A stretch of DNA of 64,000 nt, from positions 1-64,000 of the forward strand of contig NZ_JANTYS010000014.1 of assembly GCF_024808255.1 (NCBI RefSeq). Direction: 5' to 3'. This DNA comes from Mucilaginibacter dorajii (GTDB lineage Bacteria; Bacteroidota; Bacteroidia; Sphingobacteriales; Sphingobacteriaceae). Below the pieces are notes generated by a model. That model had not been told where the DNA came from, did not search any database, and was given only the letters and a program-made list of their open reading frames with translations. This document shows positions 32,243 through 41,200 of this stretch, piece by piece. The first letter of the stretch is position 1. The number at the start of each line of letters is the position of its first letter. Position numbers and translations under genes: made by a program.

Positions 32243-34559
32243 GAACATTAAACAACAGCCGGCCGCGGAAAATCCCGAAGAACTGCTCGACCTGAAAGTA
32301 ACCAAACCTAAAACCTGGGCTGCGGGGATACCCGCGGTAACCGTGGCTATGGTTGATATTTTGCAGGAGTCGGGCTTTGTGCGGGGGATGGAAGGCTTGT
32401 TTAAGATGAACAAGAAGGACGGCTTTGATTGCTCTGGCTGTGCCTGGCCCGATCCGGATGACGACCGCTCACCCGTTGCTGAATATTGTGAGAATGGTGC
32501 TAAAGCCCTGGCCGAGGAAGCCACTACTAAAAAGCTAACTGCCAAATTTTTTGCCGAAAATTCTGTTGCCGATCTGGCTAAGCTTAACGATTACGAGATA
32601 GGCAAAAAAGGCCGTATAGCCCAGCCCGTATATTTGCCTAAAGGCGCAACACACTACCAGCCCATTAGCTGGGACGATGCTTTTAAAAAGATAGGGGATA
32701 AGCTTAATAGCCTGGCATCGCCTGATGAGGCCGCGTTTTACACTTCGGGGCGCACCAGCAATGAAGCCTCGTTTACTTATCAGCTGTTTATCCGCGAATT
32801 TGGTACCAACAATATGCCCGATTGTTCAAACCTGTGCCATGAATCTACCAGTTTTGGCCTGGCCGAAGCGATAGGAATAGGGAAGGGGACGGTTACGCTG
32901 AATGATTTTTATGAAACCGATGTGATCATGATCATCGGGCAAAATCCGGGTACTAACCACCCCAGGATGCTTACCGCGTTGGAAAAAGCCAAACAAAAGG
33001 GCTCAAAGATCATCGCGGTAAACCCACTTCATGAAGCAGGACTCATGGGTTTTAAAAACCCGCAAACTGTTAAGGGCGTATTGGGCATAACCACCCATTT
33101 GGCCGACCTATACCTGCAGGTGAAGATCAACGGCGACATGGCCTTATTAAAAGCTATTGAAAAGCTATTGTATAAAGCCGAACAGGAAAACCCGGGCAAA
33201 GTATTTGACCACGAGTTTATCAAAAACAATACGGAAGGTTATGTAGCTTTCCTGGATCATTTAAACCAGTTTGAGTTGGATCATCTTGCCGATGAATGTG
33301 GCATCCCATTAAGCCAGATTGAGCAGGCGGCCGATATGCTGAAGGATAAAAGCCGTATTATTATTTGCTGGGCAATGGGTGTTACGCAGCACGTGAATGG
33401 TGTGGCTACTGTAAAAGAGATTGTTAATTTGGCCTTGTTAAAAGGCGCTATAGGGAAGCCCGGTGCCGGTTTATGCCCCGTGCGCGGGCACAGTAATGTA
33501 CAGGGCAACCGCACCATGATGATATTTGATAAGCCCAAACCCAAACAGCTGGACAAGCTGAAAGAAGTTTTTGGCTTTGAACCGCCGCGCAAACATGGTT
33601 ATGACGTGGTGGAGTCAATCCAGGCCATGCATGAGGGTAAGCTGAAAGTATTCTTTGGCATGGGCGGTAACTTTCTTTCGGCTACGCCGGATACTACTTA
33701 CACCGCCGATGGGATGCGCAAGCTGGAAATGAGCATCCATGTATCAACCAAACTTAACCGTAGTCATTTGGTGCACGGCGATGAAGCTTTGATACTGCCA
33801 ACGCTTTCCCGCAGTGATAAGGATATGGTACTTGGCGAGGCTCAGTTTGTGAGTTGCGAAAACTCGATGGGCGTGGTGCAAATGTCGAAGGGGATGTTAG
33901 AACCGATTTCTAAGGACCTGATGAACGAGAACCAAATTGTATGCCGCATGGCTAAAGCTACTTTAGGCGACAGATCTGTAATTGATTGGAGTAAATTTGA
34001 AAAAAGCTATGATGCTGTGCGCGATGCTATTGCCAAAGTGATTCCTGGCTTTGAACATTATAATCAAAAGGTGCGCATTCCTGGAGGTTTTTATTTGCCT
34101 AACGGTCCGCGTGAAGGAAAGTTTGATAGTGCGGAATTTGGCAGTAGGGTAGGCTTCAATATTGCCGGATTGCCAAAGCATGAAATGCGCCAGGATGAAT
34201 ATCGCATGACCACCATCCGCAGTCATGACCAGTTTAATACCACCATTTACGGGTTGGATGACCGCTATCGCGGCATCCACAACGAGCGTCGGGTTATATT
34301 CATGAATCCTAATGATGTAGCCAAAGCCAGTTTTAAGGATGGCGAACTGGTTGACCTGTACAATAATTTTGGCGGCCGGGAGCGGGTAGCCAGGCTTTTT
34401 GTGGTGGTGCCTTACAATATCCCCCAAGGAAATACCGCCACTTACTATCCCGAAGCCAATGTATTGATCCCGATTGATAGCGTAGCTGAAAAAAGTAACA
34501 CGCCAACTTCAAAACTGGTTTTTATCAGCATAAAAAAACATCAGCCTGCAAAGTTTTAA
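32235..34559 (+). CDS. FdhF/YdeP family molybdopterin oxidoreductase
   Basis: The 774-residue cytosolic enzyme has the fold of formate dehydrogenase alpha subunits. Near residue 65, FDCSGCAWPD and a later EYCENGAK give only three Cys, the YdeP-type pattern instead of four cluster ligands. CSNLCHESTSFG supplies a Cys-His pair at the position of the Mo-ligating Sec/Cys and its His. Bis-MGD-binding blocks include GQNPGTNHPRM and GKPGAGLCPVRGHSNVQGNR. The reaction is not proven: formate oxidation or another oxidation/reduction is possible. No NADH-binding or membrane subunit lies next to it. FdhD and MobA upstream fit its cofactor needs. Confidence 0.9.
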   Translation: MSKNIKQQPAAENPEELLDLKVTKPKTWAAGIPAVTVAMVDILQESGFVRGMEGLFKMNKKDGFDCSGCAWPDPDDDRSPVAEYCENGAKALAEEATTKKLTAKFFAENSVADLAKLNDYEIGKKGRIAQPVYLPKGATHYQPISWDDAFKKIGDKLNSLASPDEAAFYTSGRTSNEASFTYQLFIREFGTNNMPDCSNLCHESTSFGLAEAIGIGKGTVTLNDFYETDVIMIIGQNPGTNHPRMLTALEKAKQKGSKIIAVNPLHEAGLMGFKNPQTVKGVLGITTHLADLYLQVKINGDMALLKAIEKLLYKAEQENPGKVFDHEFIKNNTEGYVAFLDHLNQFELDHLADECGIPLSQIEQAADMLKDKSRIIICWAMGVTQHVNGVATVKEIVNLALLKGAIGKPGAGLCPVRGHSNVQGNRTMMIFDKPKPKQLDKLKEVFGFEPPRKHGYDVVESIQAMHEGKLKVFFGMGGNFLSATPDTTYTADGMRKLEMSIHVSTKLNRSHLVHGDEALILPTLSRSDKDMVLGEAQFVSCENSMGVVQMSKGMLEPISKDLMNENQIVCRMAKATLGDRSVIDWSKFEKSYDAVRDAIAKVIPGFEHYNQKVRIPGGFYLPNGPREGKFDSAEFGSRVGFNIAGLPKHEMRQDEYRMTTIRSHDQFNTTIYGLDDRYRGIHNERRVIFMNPNDVAKASFKDGELVDLYNNFGGRERVARLFVVVPYNIPQGNTATYYPEANVLIPIDSVAEKSNTPTSKLVFISIKKHQPAKF

Positions 34560-34605
34560 AACTGACATTGTTATTTGTCCCGGATTGACAGGTACGCTTA
34601 ATAAC

Positions 34606-34826
34606 CTACCGTGTACCCACATCTGGTGCACTTTCGTCCACAATAAAGAGAATTGTCATACGAACGAGCAAGCGCAGGGAAAAGCGGGGTGCGAAAGAGA
34701 AATCTTCTGCGCTTGCCATGGCTGAATGTCCGCTTTTAGAAGATTTCTCCTCACCTCCGGCACACAATCCCCCAGGTTCGTTCGAAATGACATTTTTCTT
34801 TAATAGAAAGATGTGGGTACACGGTA
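34606..34826. mobile_element. MITE-like element, copy A
   Basis: A 221-bp element with perfect 19-base terminal inverted repeats, CTACCGTGTACCCACATCT (34606-34624) and its complement (34808-34826). Inside are inverted GAGAAATCTT/AAGATTTCTC and GTCAT...GTTCGAAATGAC-like sequences. It has no open frame of its own and is related to the element at 60331-60559. No clear target duplication is visible. With flanks it accounts for the gap after the FdhF-like gene. Confidence 0.75.
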
Positions 34827-34911
34827 GACCCAATGACGGCTGAATATGTGCTTAATAGCGTCTTTGAAGATATTCCCGAAAGGAATTCAAAGAGGTTTCA
34901 AGGTTTATTCA

Positions 34912-35121
34912 TCAAGGCTTCAACGCCCGGGTGAAAAACAGGGCTACAAGCGTTGGTAATACCAAAAGCAGCACAAGGTAAACAAATGACATTTTGTGCG
35001 CGAAATTAAGTGTCCAGCCCAGTCCGGTACGTTTGGGTAGCCAGATTGCAGGGTCATCGGCATTAATATAGATCATACCCCATTTCCAGTATTTGTCATC
35101 GTTTCGGTCGAAATTACTCAT
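34912..35121 (-). CDS. DUF5808 domain small membrane protein
   Basis: From the ATG whose complement ends at 35121 the protein has 69 residues. NDDKYWKWGMIYINADDPAIWLPKR and GLGWTLNFAH form the DUF5808 pattern, and one membrane helix (FVYLVLLLVLPTLVALFFT) follows. The family is often fused or adjacent to DUF1648-type membrane proteins; here it is alone. Function unknown. Confidence 0.8.
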   Translation of the reverse strand: MSNFDRNDDKYWKWGMIYINADDPAIWLPKRTGLGWTLNFAHKMSFVYLVLLLVLPTLVALFFTRALKP

Positions 35122-35230
35122 ATACAAATGTAGGGTTTTGAATGATGGATTGGTTTACCCTGTAATTGATAGTCCAGGGAAATCGCGTTTAATATTTCCG
35201 CATAAGGTAACATCTTTCAATGGGCATAAT

Positions 35231-35452
35231 AGGGTAGCCGCTATGCGGCATCTTATCTGGTTCTTTATGTTTCTACAAACAGGTAGCCGCTATGCGGCAT
35301 TTTTTGGTTTTATTAAATATTCGATGCCGCATAGCGGCTACCTATTTGTAGAACAATTAATTTATGCTTTTTTGCTCCATAGGAGCTACCCCTTTGCTGC
35401 GCAAATCTTTAAAAGCGATTTCCCTGATCGATAATCTCTCAATCGCTTTTGA
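35231..35452. repeat. GGTAGCCGCTATGCGGCAT repeats and a second hairpin
   Basis: Between the DUF5808 gene and the YncE gene, two 30-base arms, 35271-35300 and 35324-35353, are inverted copies with one mismatch and contain the 19-mer named above. A third copy of the 19-mer stands at about 35232-35251 in direct orientation. AAAAGCGATT/AATCGCTTTT (about 35411-35451) forms another dyad. No gene is seen here. Confidence 0.7.
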
Positions 35453-35520
35453 AAATAAATAAGCTGTTTTATCCAGAATTTATCCAGTTTATTTGATTAA
35501 CTATATCAAAAATTACAATC

Positions 35521-36555
35521 ATGAAATTGGTAAACACCTCCATTTGCTTATTGATGTTTGGCGCGGCATTGGTTATGCCTGCTGCTGTATTGGCACAACA
35601 GAAAACCGGCTTTAAAGTACTGGCATCGTATCCAGTTAAGAGTTCGGGTGGTTGGGATTATATTACGGTTGATGGTGCCGCAAAACTGGTATACACATCG
35701 CACGGTAGCCAGGTAAACATATTGGCAACCACCACCGGCGATTCGGTTGGTGTTTTTACCGATACAAAAGGTGTACACGGTATAGCGCTTGTTAAAGATT
35801 TAAATAAAGCCTACACCAGCAATGGCAGGGCAAATACAGTAGGCGTTTTTGATTTAAAAACCAACCAGCTGATAAAAGCTATCCCGGTAGGTACTAACCC
35901 GGATGCCATTTTTTATGATGATCATTCAAAAAAGGTATATGCTTTTAACGGCAGGAGTAAAGATGCTACGGTAATTGATGTAGCTACCGATGCTGTCGTG
36001 GCAACAATTCCCTTGGGTGGCAAGCCAGAAACAGGAGTATCTGACGGCAAAGGCAAAGTTTTTGTAAATATTGAAGATACCAACGAAGAGGTTGTAATTG
36101 ATGCTAAAACCTATAAAGTGATAAACAGGTGGAAACTGGTTGATGGCGATGAACCATCGGGTCTGGCTATTGATCGTAAAACCAACCGTTTGTTTATTGG
36201 CTGCGGCGGTAATAAAACCATGATCGTTTTAAACGCAATAACCGGAACAATAGTAGGGAAATTCCCGATAGGCGATTGTGATGGTGTAGCGTTCGATCCA
36301 ACTCTTAAACAGGCTTACAGCTCGAACGGCGAGGGGACTATATCAGTGATCCGTGAATTAAGTGCCGATAAATTTGTGTTTGTTGAAAATATAGTGACAG
36401 AGCCTGGTGCCCGCACTATTGGTTTGGATGAAACCACCCATAAACTTTACCTGCCAACTGCAAAATCAATACCGGCAGAACCAACAGCCGATAATCCACA
36501 CCCGAGGCCTAAGCAAATCCCGGGTACTTTTCATATTATTGTTGTGGGGAAATAG
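35521..36555 (+). CDS. Secreted YncE-type seven-bladed beta-propeller protein
   Basis: The 344-residue protein has a signal peptide (ICLLMFGAALVMPAAVLAQ) and about seven YVTN-like blades, with repeated patterns such as VFDLKTNQLIKAIPVGTNPDA and VIDVATDAVVATIPLGGKPE. Propellers of this class bind ligands, DNA or metal in the periplasm; no catalytic motif is visible. The PAP2 phosphatase follows after 49 bases on the same strand, but a functional link is not evident. Confidence 0.85.
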   Translation: MKLVNTSICLLMFGAALVMPAAVLAQQKTGFKVLASYPVKSSGGWDYITVDGAAKLVYTSHGSQVNILATTTGDSVGVFTDTKGVHGIALVKDLNKAYTSNGRANTVGVFDLKTNQLIKAIPVGTNPDAIFYDDHSKKVYAFNGRSKDATVIDVATDAVVATIPLGGKPETGVSDGKGKVFVNIEDTNEEVVIDAKTYKVINRWKLVDGDEPSGLAIDRKTNRLFIGCGGNKTMIVLNAITGTIVGKFPIGDCDGVAFDPTLKQAYSSNGEGTISVIRELSADKFVFVENIVTEPGARTIGLDETTHKLYLPTAKSIPAEPTADNPHPRPKQIPGTFHIIVVGK

Positions 36556-36604
36556 GCGGTCTGCATTATTGGAGGCTATACACCTGGTTTCCGCTATAAG
36601 TAAC

Positions 36605-37255
36605 ATGCTTACAACCCAAAGAAAAAAACTCATAACTTATACCCTCGCTATTCTAATAGCGGGGTTTGCTATTCTTACATTGCTGGTTGTTTTGTTACCC
36701 AACAACCTCATTGATGTTAAATTTTCAAAGGAAGTACAGGAACATCAAAATCCGCTGCTTGATTCCTGTATGGAGTTTATCAGTTGGTTTGGCTATACGC
36801 CCGGCGCGCTTATCACTGTTGCGGTTACCGCGCTTCTTTTACTGGTGTTTAAATATAAGCGGGAGGCGTTGTTTGTGTTGCTTTGCCTGTTAGGCGGCCT
36901 GGTAAGCACTATTGTAAAATTCTTTGTAGATCGGCCCCGGCCATCGGCTGATATTGTGCGGGTAATAACTAAAACCGCCCAAAAAAGCTTTCCCAGCGGC
37001 CATGTATTGTTTTATGTGCTACTTTTTGGCTTTATTTTATTGCTGATGAACCAGCTAAAACAGATTAACAAAACAGTCAGGATAGTTGTTGGCACTTTTT
37101 GCCTTCTCCTCATTTTTAGCATACCATTTTCAAGGATCTACCTTGGCGCGCATTGGTTTACTGATGTGCTGGGCGGTTTTATACTGGGTTTGCTTTGCCT
37201 GTATGTACTTAGCTATTTTTATGAGCGGGGAAAAAGAACCAAAGACGTGGCTTAA
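36605..37255 (+). CDS. PAP2 family membrane phosphatase
   Basis: The ATG at 36605 gives 216 residues and an N-terminal membrane helix; a longer frame inside the YncE gene is not credible. Five to six membrane helices frame the three PAP2 motifs: KFFVDRPRP, FPSGHV, and SRIYLGAHWFTDVLGG (catalytic His with Asp). Family members dephosphorylate undecaprenyl pyrophosphate, phosphatidate or phosphatidylglycerol phosphate. The exact lipid is unknown. Confidence 0.88.
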   Translation: MLTTQRKKLITYTLAILIAGFAILTLLVVLLPNNLIDVKFSKEVQEHQNPLLDSCMEFISWFGYTPGALITVAVTALLLLVFKYKREALFVLLCLLGGLVSTIVKFFVDRPRPSADIVRVITKTAQKSFPSGHVLFYVLLFGFILLLMNQLKQINKTVRIVVGTFCLLLIFSIPFSRIYLGAHWFTDVLGGFILGLLCLYVLSYFYERGKRTKDVA

Positions 37256-37277
37256 TTATAAAGCCCCAAAGTTAGGT

Positions 37278-37619
37278 ATGATATGTACAGGGCAAACGCA
37301 TCTAATTGGGTTAACATAACTTAACATATTTCAGATATGATGAATTGTAATTATCTAATAATCAATATTTTATATTTTAACAAGGTTAACATTAAACTGA
37401 TGTATCGCGCAATTTAAGCGCATCCAAATATTTGTGCCTGTTGTTGGCCAATACAAGTCCATTCGATATCTGCATCATTAAACCAGGACCATGCAATAAA
37501 AACAAGGTATTGTTTGATGCTTGTATCTTCCTGACGTCATAAGCTTATTCCGTTATCTATTATTAAATAACAGCTTATCCCCCTTAATTATTTAGATGCG
37601 TTTGCCCTGATGATATGTA
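37278..37619. mobile_element. 322-bp MITE with 10-bp target-site duplication
   Basis: The element 37288-37609 has perfect 18-base terminal inverted repeats, CAGGGCAAACGCATCTAA at the left and its complement at the right. It is flanked by exact direct repeats ATGATATGTA at 37278-37287 and 37610-37619. Target duplications of about 10 bp are typical of IS4-like DDE transposases. No transposase fragment is recognisable in the AT-rich interior, so it is non-autonomous. The insertion lies 22 bases beyond the PAP2 gene stop. Confidence 0.88.
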
Positions 37620-37688
37620 CCAGATGAAGGCACTAAGCAGCGCATCATTCTGTTAATTCTCTAATTCTGAAAATTCTGATTCAGACAA

Positions 37689-38051
37689 CTACTTATCCAG
37701 CAAAAACTTAACCGCCACGCCGCGCCTGCTCTTAAAGTATTTTCCGGAAATAGTTGCCGGCATGGGATTGTAAGACTGCTGCATATTGTTCAGCACAAAA
37801 TAATCGCCGTTTGCCAGGTATTTGGATTGAAAAAGCATGGTGTTATTGGCTTCGGGCCGGCCGCTATTGGCATAATAGGTAACATTACCTATATGGATCT
37901 CGCTGCCACCTATAAAGCCGTTGGCCAGTTTTAGCTGCATGGCTTTACCCTTGAGTTTGCCACTATAATTAGCCGACTGAGGCTGAACGGGTACAGAGCC
38001 GCAGAAAGAATGGATCGTTAGTAAAAATATAAACAGGTATTTATAACGCAT
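37689..38051 (-). CDS. Hypothetical secreted protein
   Basis: The ATG whose complement is 38049-38051 gives 120 residues with a signal peptide (YKYLFIFLLTIHSFCGSVPV); the longer frame to 38126 places charged residues before it. The mature part is beta-rich (GKLKGKAMQLKLANGF, EIHIGNVTYYAN), with no motif I recognise. It is divergent from the TonB-receptor operon, and the 307-base gap between them holds that operon's promoter and a weak ATCAAAACGAA/TTCGT..TTTTGAT dyad near 38197-38224. Confidence 0.55.
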   Translation of the reverse strand: MRYKYLFIFLLTIHSFCGSVPVQPQSANYSGKLKGKAMQLKLANGFIGGSEIHIGNVTYYANSGRPEANNTMLFQSKYLANGDYFVLNNMQQSYNPMPATISGKYFKSRRGVAVKFLLDK

Positions 38052-38312
38052 AAGCCAAGGGCATTCAATAATGTATTTTTTACGGTATGCATCATTGATA
38101 GGTTTCCGTAAAAGAGAAAATTTCATACTGGTTAACGCATATCAGGTAATTGATGTTATCGTAACGCAATGTTTACAAAAGGGGAGGCGCGTACATCAAA
38201 ACGAATTGGTTCGTAGCATTTTGATCTGAAAATCAGCATTTGCCTGTACTAATGTTAAATCAATATTAAGTTTAGGTTATTGTATTTGTATTGGTAACAT
38301 AATTCAGTTTTT

Positions 38313-38339
38313 CTCCAACATTGGGGAGGTTTCTTTGCG
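38313..38339 (+). promoter_or_regulatory. Promoter-like block of the first receptor operon
   Basis: A small CTCC/GGAG dyad is followed by GGTTTCTTTGCG (38328-38339). The identical 12-mer, also preceded by a dyad, occurs at 43345-43356 ahead of the second receptor. TTTCTTTG is one base from the -7 consensus. The receptor ATG is 20 bases further on. Confidence 0.5.
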
Positions 38340-38358
38340 CAAAATTAAACCGTTGTAC

Positions 38359-41187
38359 ATGAAATACTCCTACCATCTTCACAGGCTTTTGTTACTTTTT
38401 TCATTAAGCTTATTATTTGCTTTACCATCGGTTGCCCAAACCATAAAGGGCAAGGTTATGGATCATAAAACCGGCGAAGCCCTTACCGGCGCTACCGTTA
38501 CGCTAACACAAAATGGCGTAAACAGAGCCGTTGCTGTAAACTTAAATGGCTCATACAGCTTTAAAAACGTAAGGACCGGCGCTTATCAAATTCACGTAAA
38601 TTATATAGGCTATAGCCCCTCACAAATTTACACAGGCACCATTACAGGTGCCGATGAAATAAAAATCATTAATGTTGACCTTAGCGACGCCAGCCAGCAA
38701 ATGGTTGAGGTGCAGGTAAAGGGTGAGGGTAACAAAGAATCTGATCGGTCTGTTCGCGGTATTGAAAAGAACGCGCCTATGGTGCTGAACATTTTATCGG
38801 CAAATACCATCCAGTTACTGCCCGATGTTACCGTGGCCAACGCATTACAGCGTGTAAGCGGTGTAACCATTCAACGGTCTGCAAGTGGCGAAGGCCGTTA
38901 CGCTATTATCCGCGGTATGGATCAGCGTTATAACTCTACGCTGGTAAACGGCATTAAAATTCCGAGTCCCGATCCGCAATATCGTTTTGTGCCGATGGAT
39001 ATTTTCCCATCAGAAATGCTGGAGCGTTTGGAAGTTATCAAGGCCCTTACACCAAGTATGGAAGGTGACGCTATAGGCGGCGTCATGAACCTGGTGATGA
39101 AAAGTGCGCCCAATCACTTTGTATTAAGTGCAAACGTATCAGGTGGTTTTTCAACGTTGTTTTCAAAAAGCAGACCCTTTGTTGATTTTACAGGGTCGCC
39201 AAACAGCAAATCGCCGGCTGCTATTAATGGCAACAGCTACCAGGCTACTTATGCCGATTTCAACAACAAAGCGCTTACCAGCGATAAAAACATGTCTACA
39301 CCTTTCAGCTCGACAGCCGGACTTACCATTGGAGATCGTTTCCTGAACAATAAATTAGGTGTTATTGTATCTGCAAGTTACCAGAACATCTATCGCGGAT
39401 CTGATTCTAAACAGCTTACGCCAAACGCGCAGCCATCGGCTATTCCTTTGCCAAACTCGCCGCAGTTTTCTGACGCTTATGACCGTACCTACTCAACACA
39501 AACACAACGTGTAGGCATCCACAATAAAATTGATTACGTGATCAATGATAAAAACAAGCTGTCATTGTATAACTTATACATTCACCAAAGTGAGTTTGAA
39601 TCGCGCTATACAGCAGATACACTTGGGTTGGGTTTAAACTCAACCGGCTTAAGCAAGCAGATCACCTTATCAAACAGAAGTACCTTAACCCAGCAAAATA
39701 TTTATAACTCAACCCTGCATGGCGACCACATATTGGGTAATGAGTGGCGTTTTAACTGGGATGGAGTTTATTCGGTATCAACCAGGCACATGCCGGATAG
39801 AACAGAGTTTTCATACGATGCCAACAAAACTTTAAATAATAGCGGTGCCGTAACTGCCGAAGTTGATAATAACACCGCCTTAACCCACCACTGGGAAAAC
39901 AACCGTGACAGGGATATTTCGGGTTATGCAAACCTGATCTACACCCCTAAAATTGCCGGTAAAGATGTTGAGTTTTCTACAGGTGGTTTATATCGTCATA
40001 AAATAAGGGACGCGGATTATATTACCTATTCTTTAAGTGGTGGTAAATCAACGTTATTTAATAACAATTTTAATGATATTCCTTTTGCCTTTAATCCGGT
40101 AACAGATGGTATAGGTTCAAACAATACCGATTTGCAAAATAACTACCATGTTACCGAAAATGATAACTCCGAATATTTCCAGGTAAAATTTGACCTGTTC
40201 CCTAAATTACAGGTATTAGGTGGTGTGCGGGTTGAAAATACCGACATGAGCTATGCAACCCAATCGCCAGAAACGGTTACAGAAAGAAGTGGTACTATCA
40301 AGTATACCGATGTATTGCCAAGCGTTCACCTGAAATACGAGCTGACTAATAATCAAACCATTCGCGCCTCTTATTTCGCAGCTATTAGTCGTCCGGGTTT
40401 TGGCGAGATGGTACCTTACAAGATTAGCGGCGAGTATTATGACCAGGTTGGTAATCCTTATCTGAAACATATTACCGCCGATAACTACGATTTAAGGTAT
40501 GAGTTTTACCCGGGAGGTGCCGATCAGCTATTAGTAGGAACTTTTTACAAAAAAATATATAATCCTATTGAATACTTTGTAGTGCGTGATGGCGGCCCAA
40601 GCTCGCAGGTTATTAAACCTCAAAACGATCCGGGTAATGCAACCAACTATGGTTTTGAGGCTTTGGCAACCAAGTTTTTTGGTATAATAGGTTTCTCTGT
40701 TAACTATACCTATACTCACTCAAGAATAACCACCAATAAGTTGCTTTATTCAAACGATGCCACCCTTGGTTTGCAACAAACCAATGTGAATGAAACCCGC
40801 CCGTTACAAGGTCAGGCAGATCACGTGGGCAACGCGTCGGTATTGTTTAAGAGCGCAAAATTAGGTTTGGATATGCAGCTGGCATTTGTTTACACTGGCG
40901 AGCGTTTAGCACAGGTGTCGCCTTATTATAACCTCGATTTTTATCAGCATGCCTACAATCAGCTTGATTTTTCGTTCGAGAAAACCATTGTTAAAAGGTT
41001 GTCTTTTTACGGTAAGATCAATAATATCACCAATGCTGCCAGCAAGATCTACCTAAAATTCCCTCATGGAAGTTTAGATGCCAAGCAACAGGAGTTTATT
41101 GGCAAACAGGATATTGCAGCGCAAACCCTGGTACAAAGCGATTATTACAAAACCTTATTCCTGGGTGGTTTCAGGTATAAATTCTAA
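38359..41187 (+). CDS. TonB-dependent receptor 1, carboxypeptidase-regulatory type
   Basis: The ATG at 38359 gives 942 residues with a signal peptide ending PSVAQ. Residues about 25-110 are a CarboxypepD_reg/CNA-like sandwich (IKGKVMDHKTGEALTGATVT). The plug domain follows (VANALQRVSGVTIQRSASGE, YAIIRGMDQRYNSTLVNGIK, MEGDAIGGVMNLVMKSA), then a 22-stranded-type barrel ending GGFRYKF with terminal Phe. It imports a substrate across the outer membrane using TonB energy. No SusD gene follows; a lipoprotein gene (13 bases on) takes its place. It is a paralogue of the receptor at 43381. Confidence 0.93.
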   Translation: MKYSYHLHRLLLLFSLSLLFALPSVAQTIKGKVMDHKTGEALTGATVTLTQNGVNRAVAVNLNGSYSFKNVRTGAYQIHVNYIGYSPSQIYTGTITGADEIKIINVDLSDASQQMVEVQVKGEGNKESDRSVRGIEKNAPMVLNILSANTIQLLPDVTVANALQRVSGVTIQRSASGEGRYAIIRGMDQRYNSTLVNGIKIPSPDPQYRFVPMDIFPSEMLERLEVIKALTPSMEGDAIGGVMNLVMKSAPNHFVLSANVSGGFSTLFSKSRPFVDFTGSPNSKSPAAINGNSYQATYADFNNKALTSDKNMSTPFSSTAGLTIGDRFLNNKLGVIVSASYQNIYRGSDSKQLTPNAQPSAIPLPNSPQFSDAYDRTYSTQTQRVGIHNKIDYVINDKNKLSLYNLYIHQSEFESRYTADTLGLGLNSTGLSKQITLSNRSTLTQQNIYNSTLHGDHILGNEWRFNWDGVYSVSTRHMPDRTEFSYDANKTLNNSGAVTAEVDNNTALTHHWENNRDRDISGYANLIYTPKIAGKDVEFSTGGLYRHKIRDADYITYSLSGGKSTLFNNNFNDIPFAFNPVTDGIGSNNTDLQNNYHVTENDNSEYFQVKFDLFPKLQVLGGVRVENTDMSYATQSPETVTERSGTIKYTDVLPSVHLKYELTNNQTIRASYFAAISRPGFGEMVPYKISGEYYDQVGNPYLKHITADNYDLRYEFYPGGADQLLVGTFYKKIYNPIEYFVVRDGGPSSQVIKPQNDPGNATNYGFEALATKFFGIIGFSVNYTYTHSRITTNKLLYSNDATLGLQQTNVNETRPLQGQADHVGNASVLFKSAKLGLDMQLAFVYTGERLAQVSPYYNLDFYQHAYNQLDFSFEKTIVKRLSFYGKINNITNAASKIYLKFPHGSLDAKQQEFIGKQDIAAQTLVQSDYYKTLFLGGFRYKF

Positions 41188-41200
41188 TAAAAATACAACG

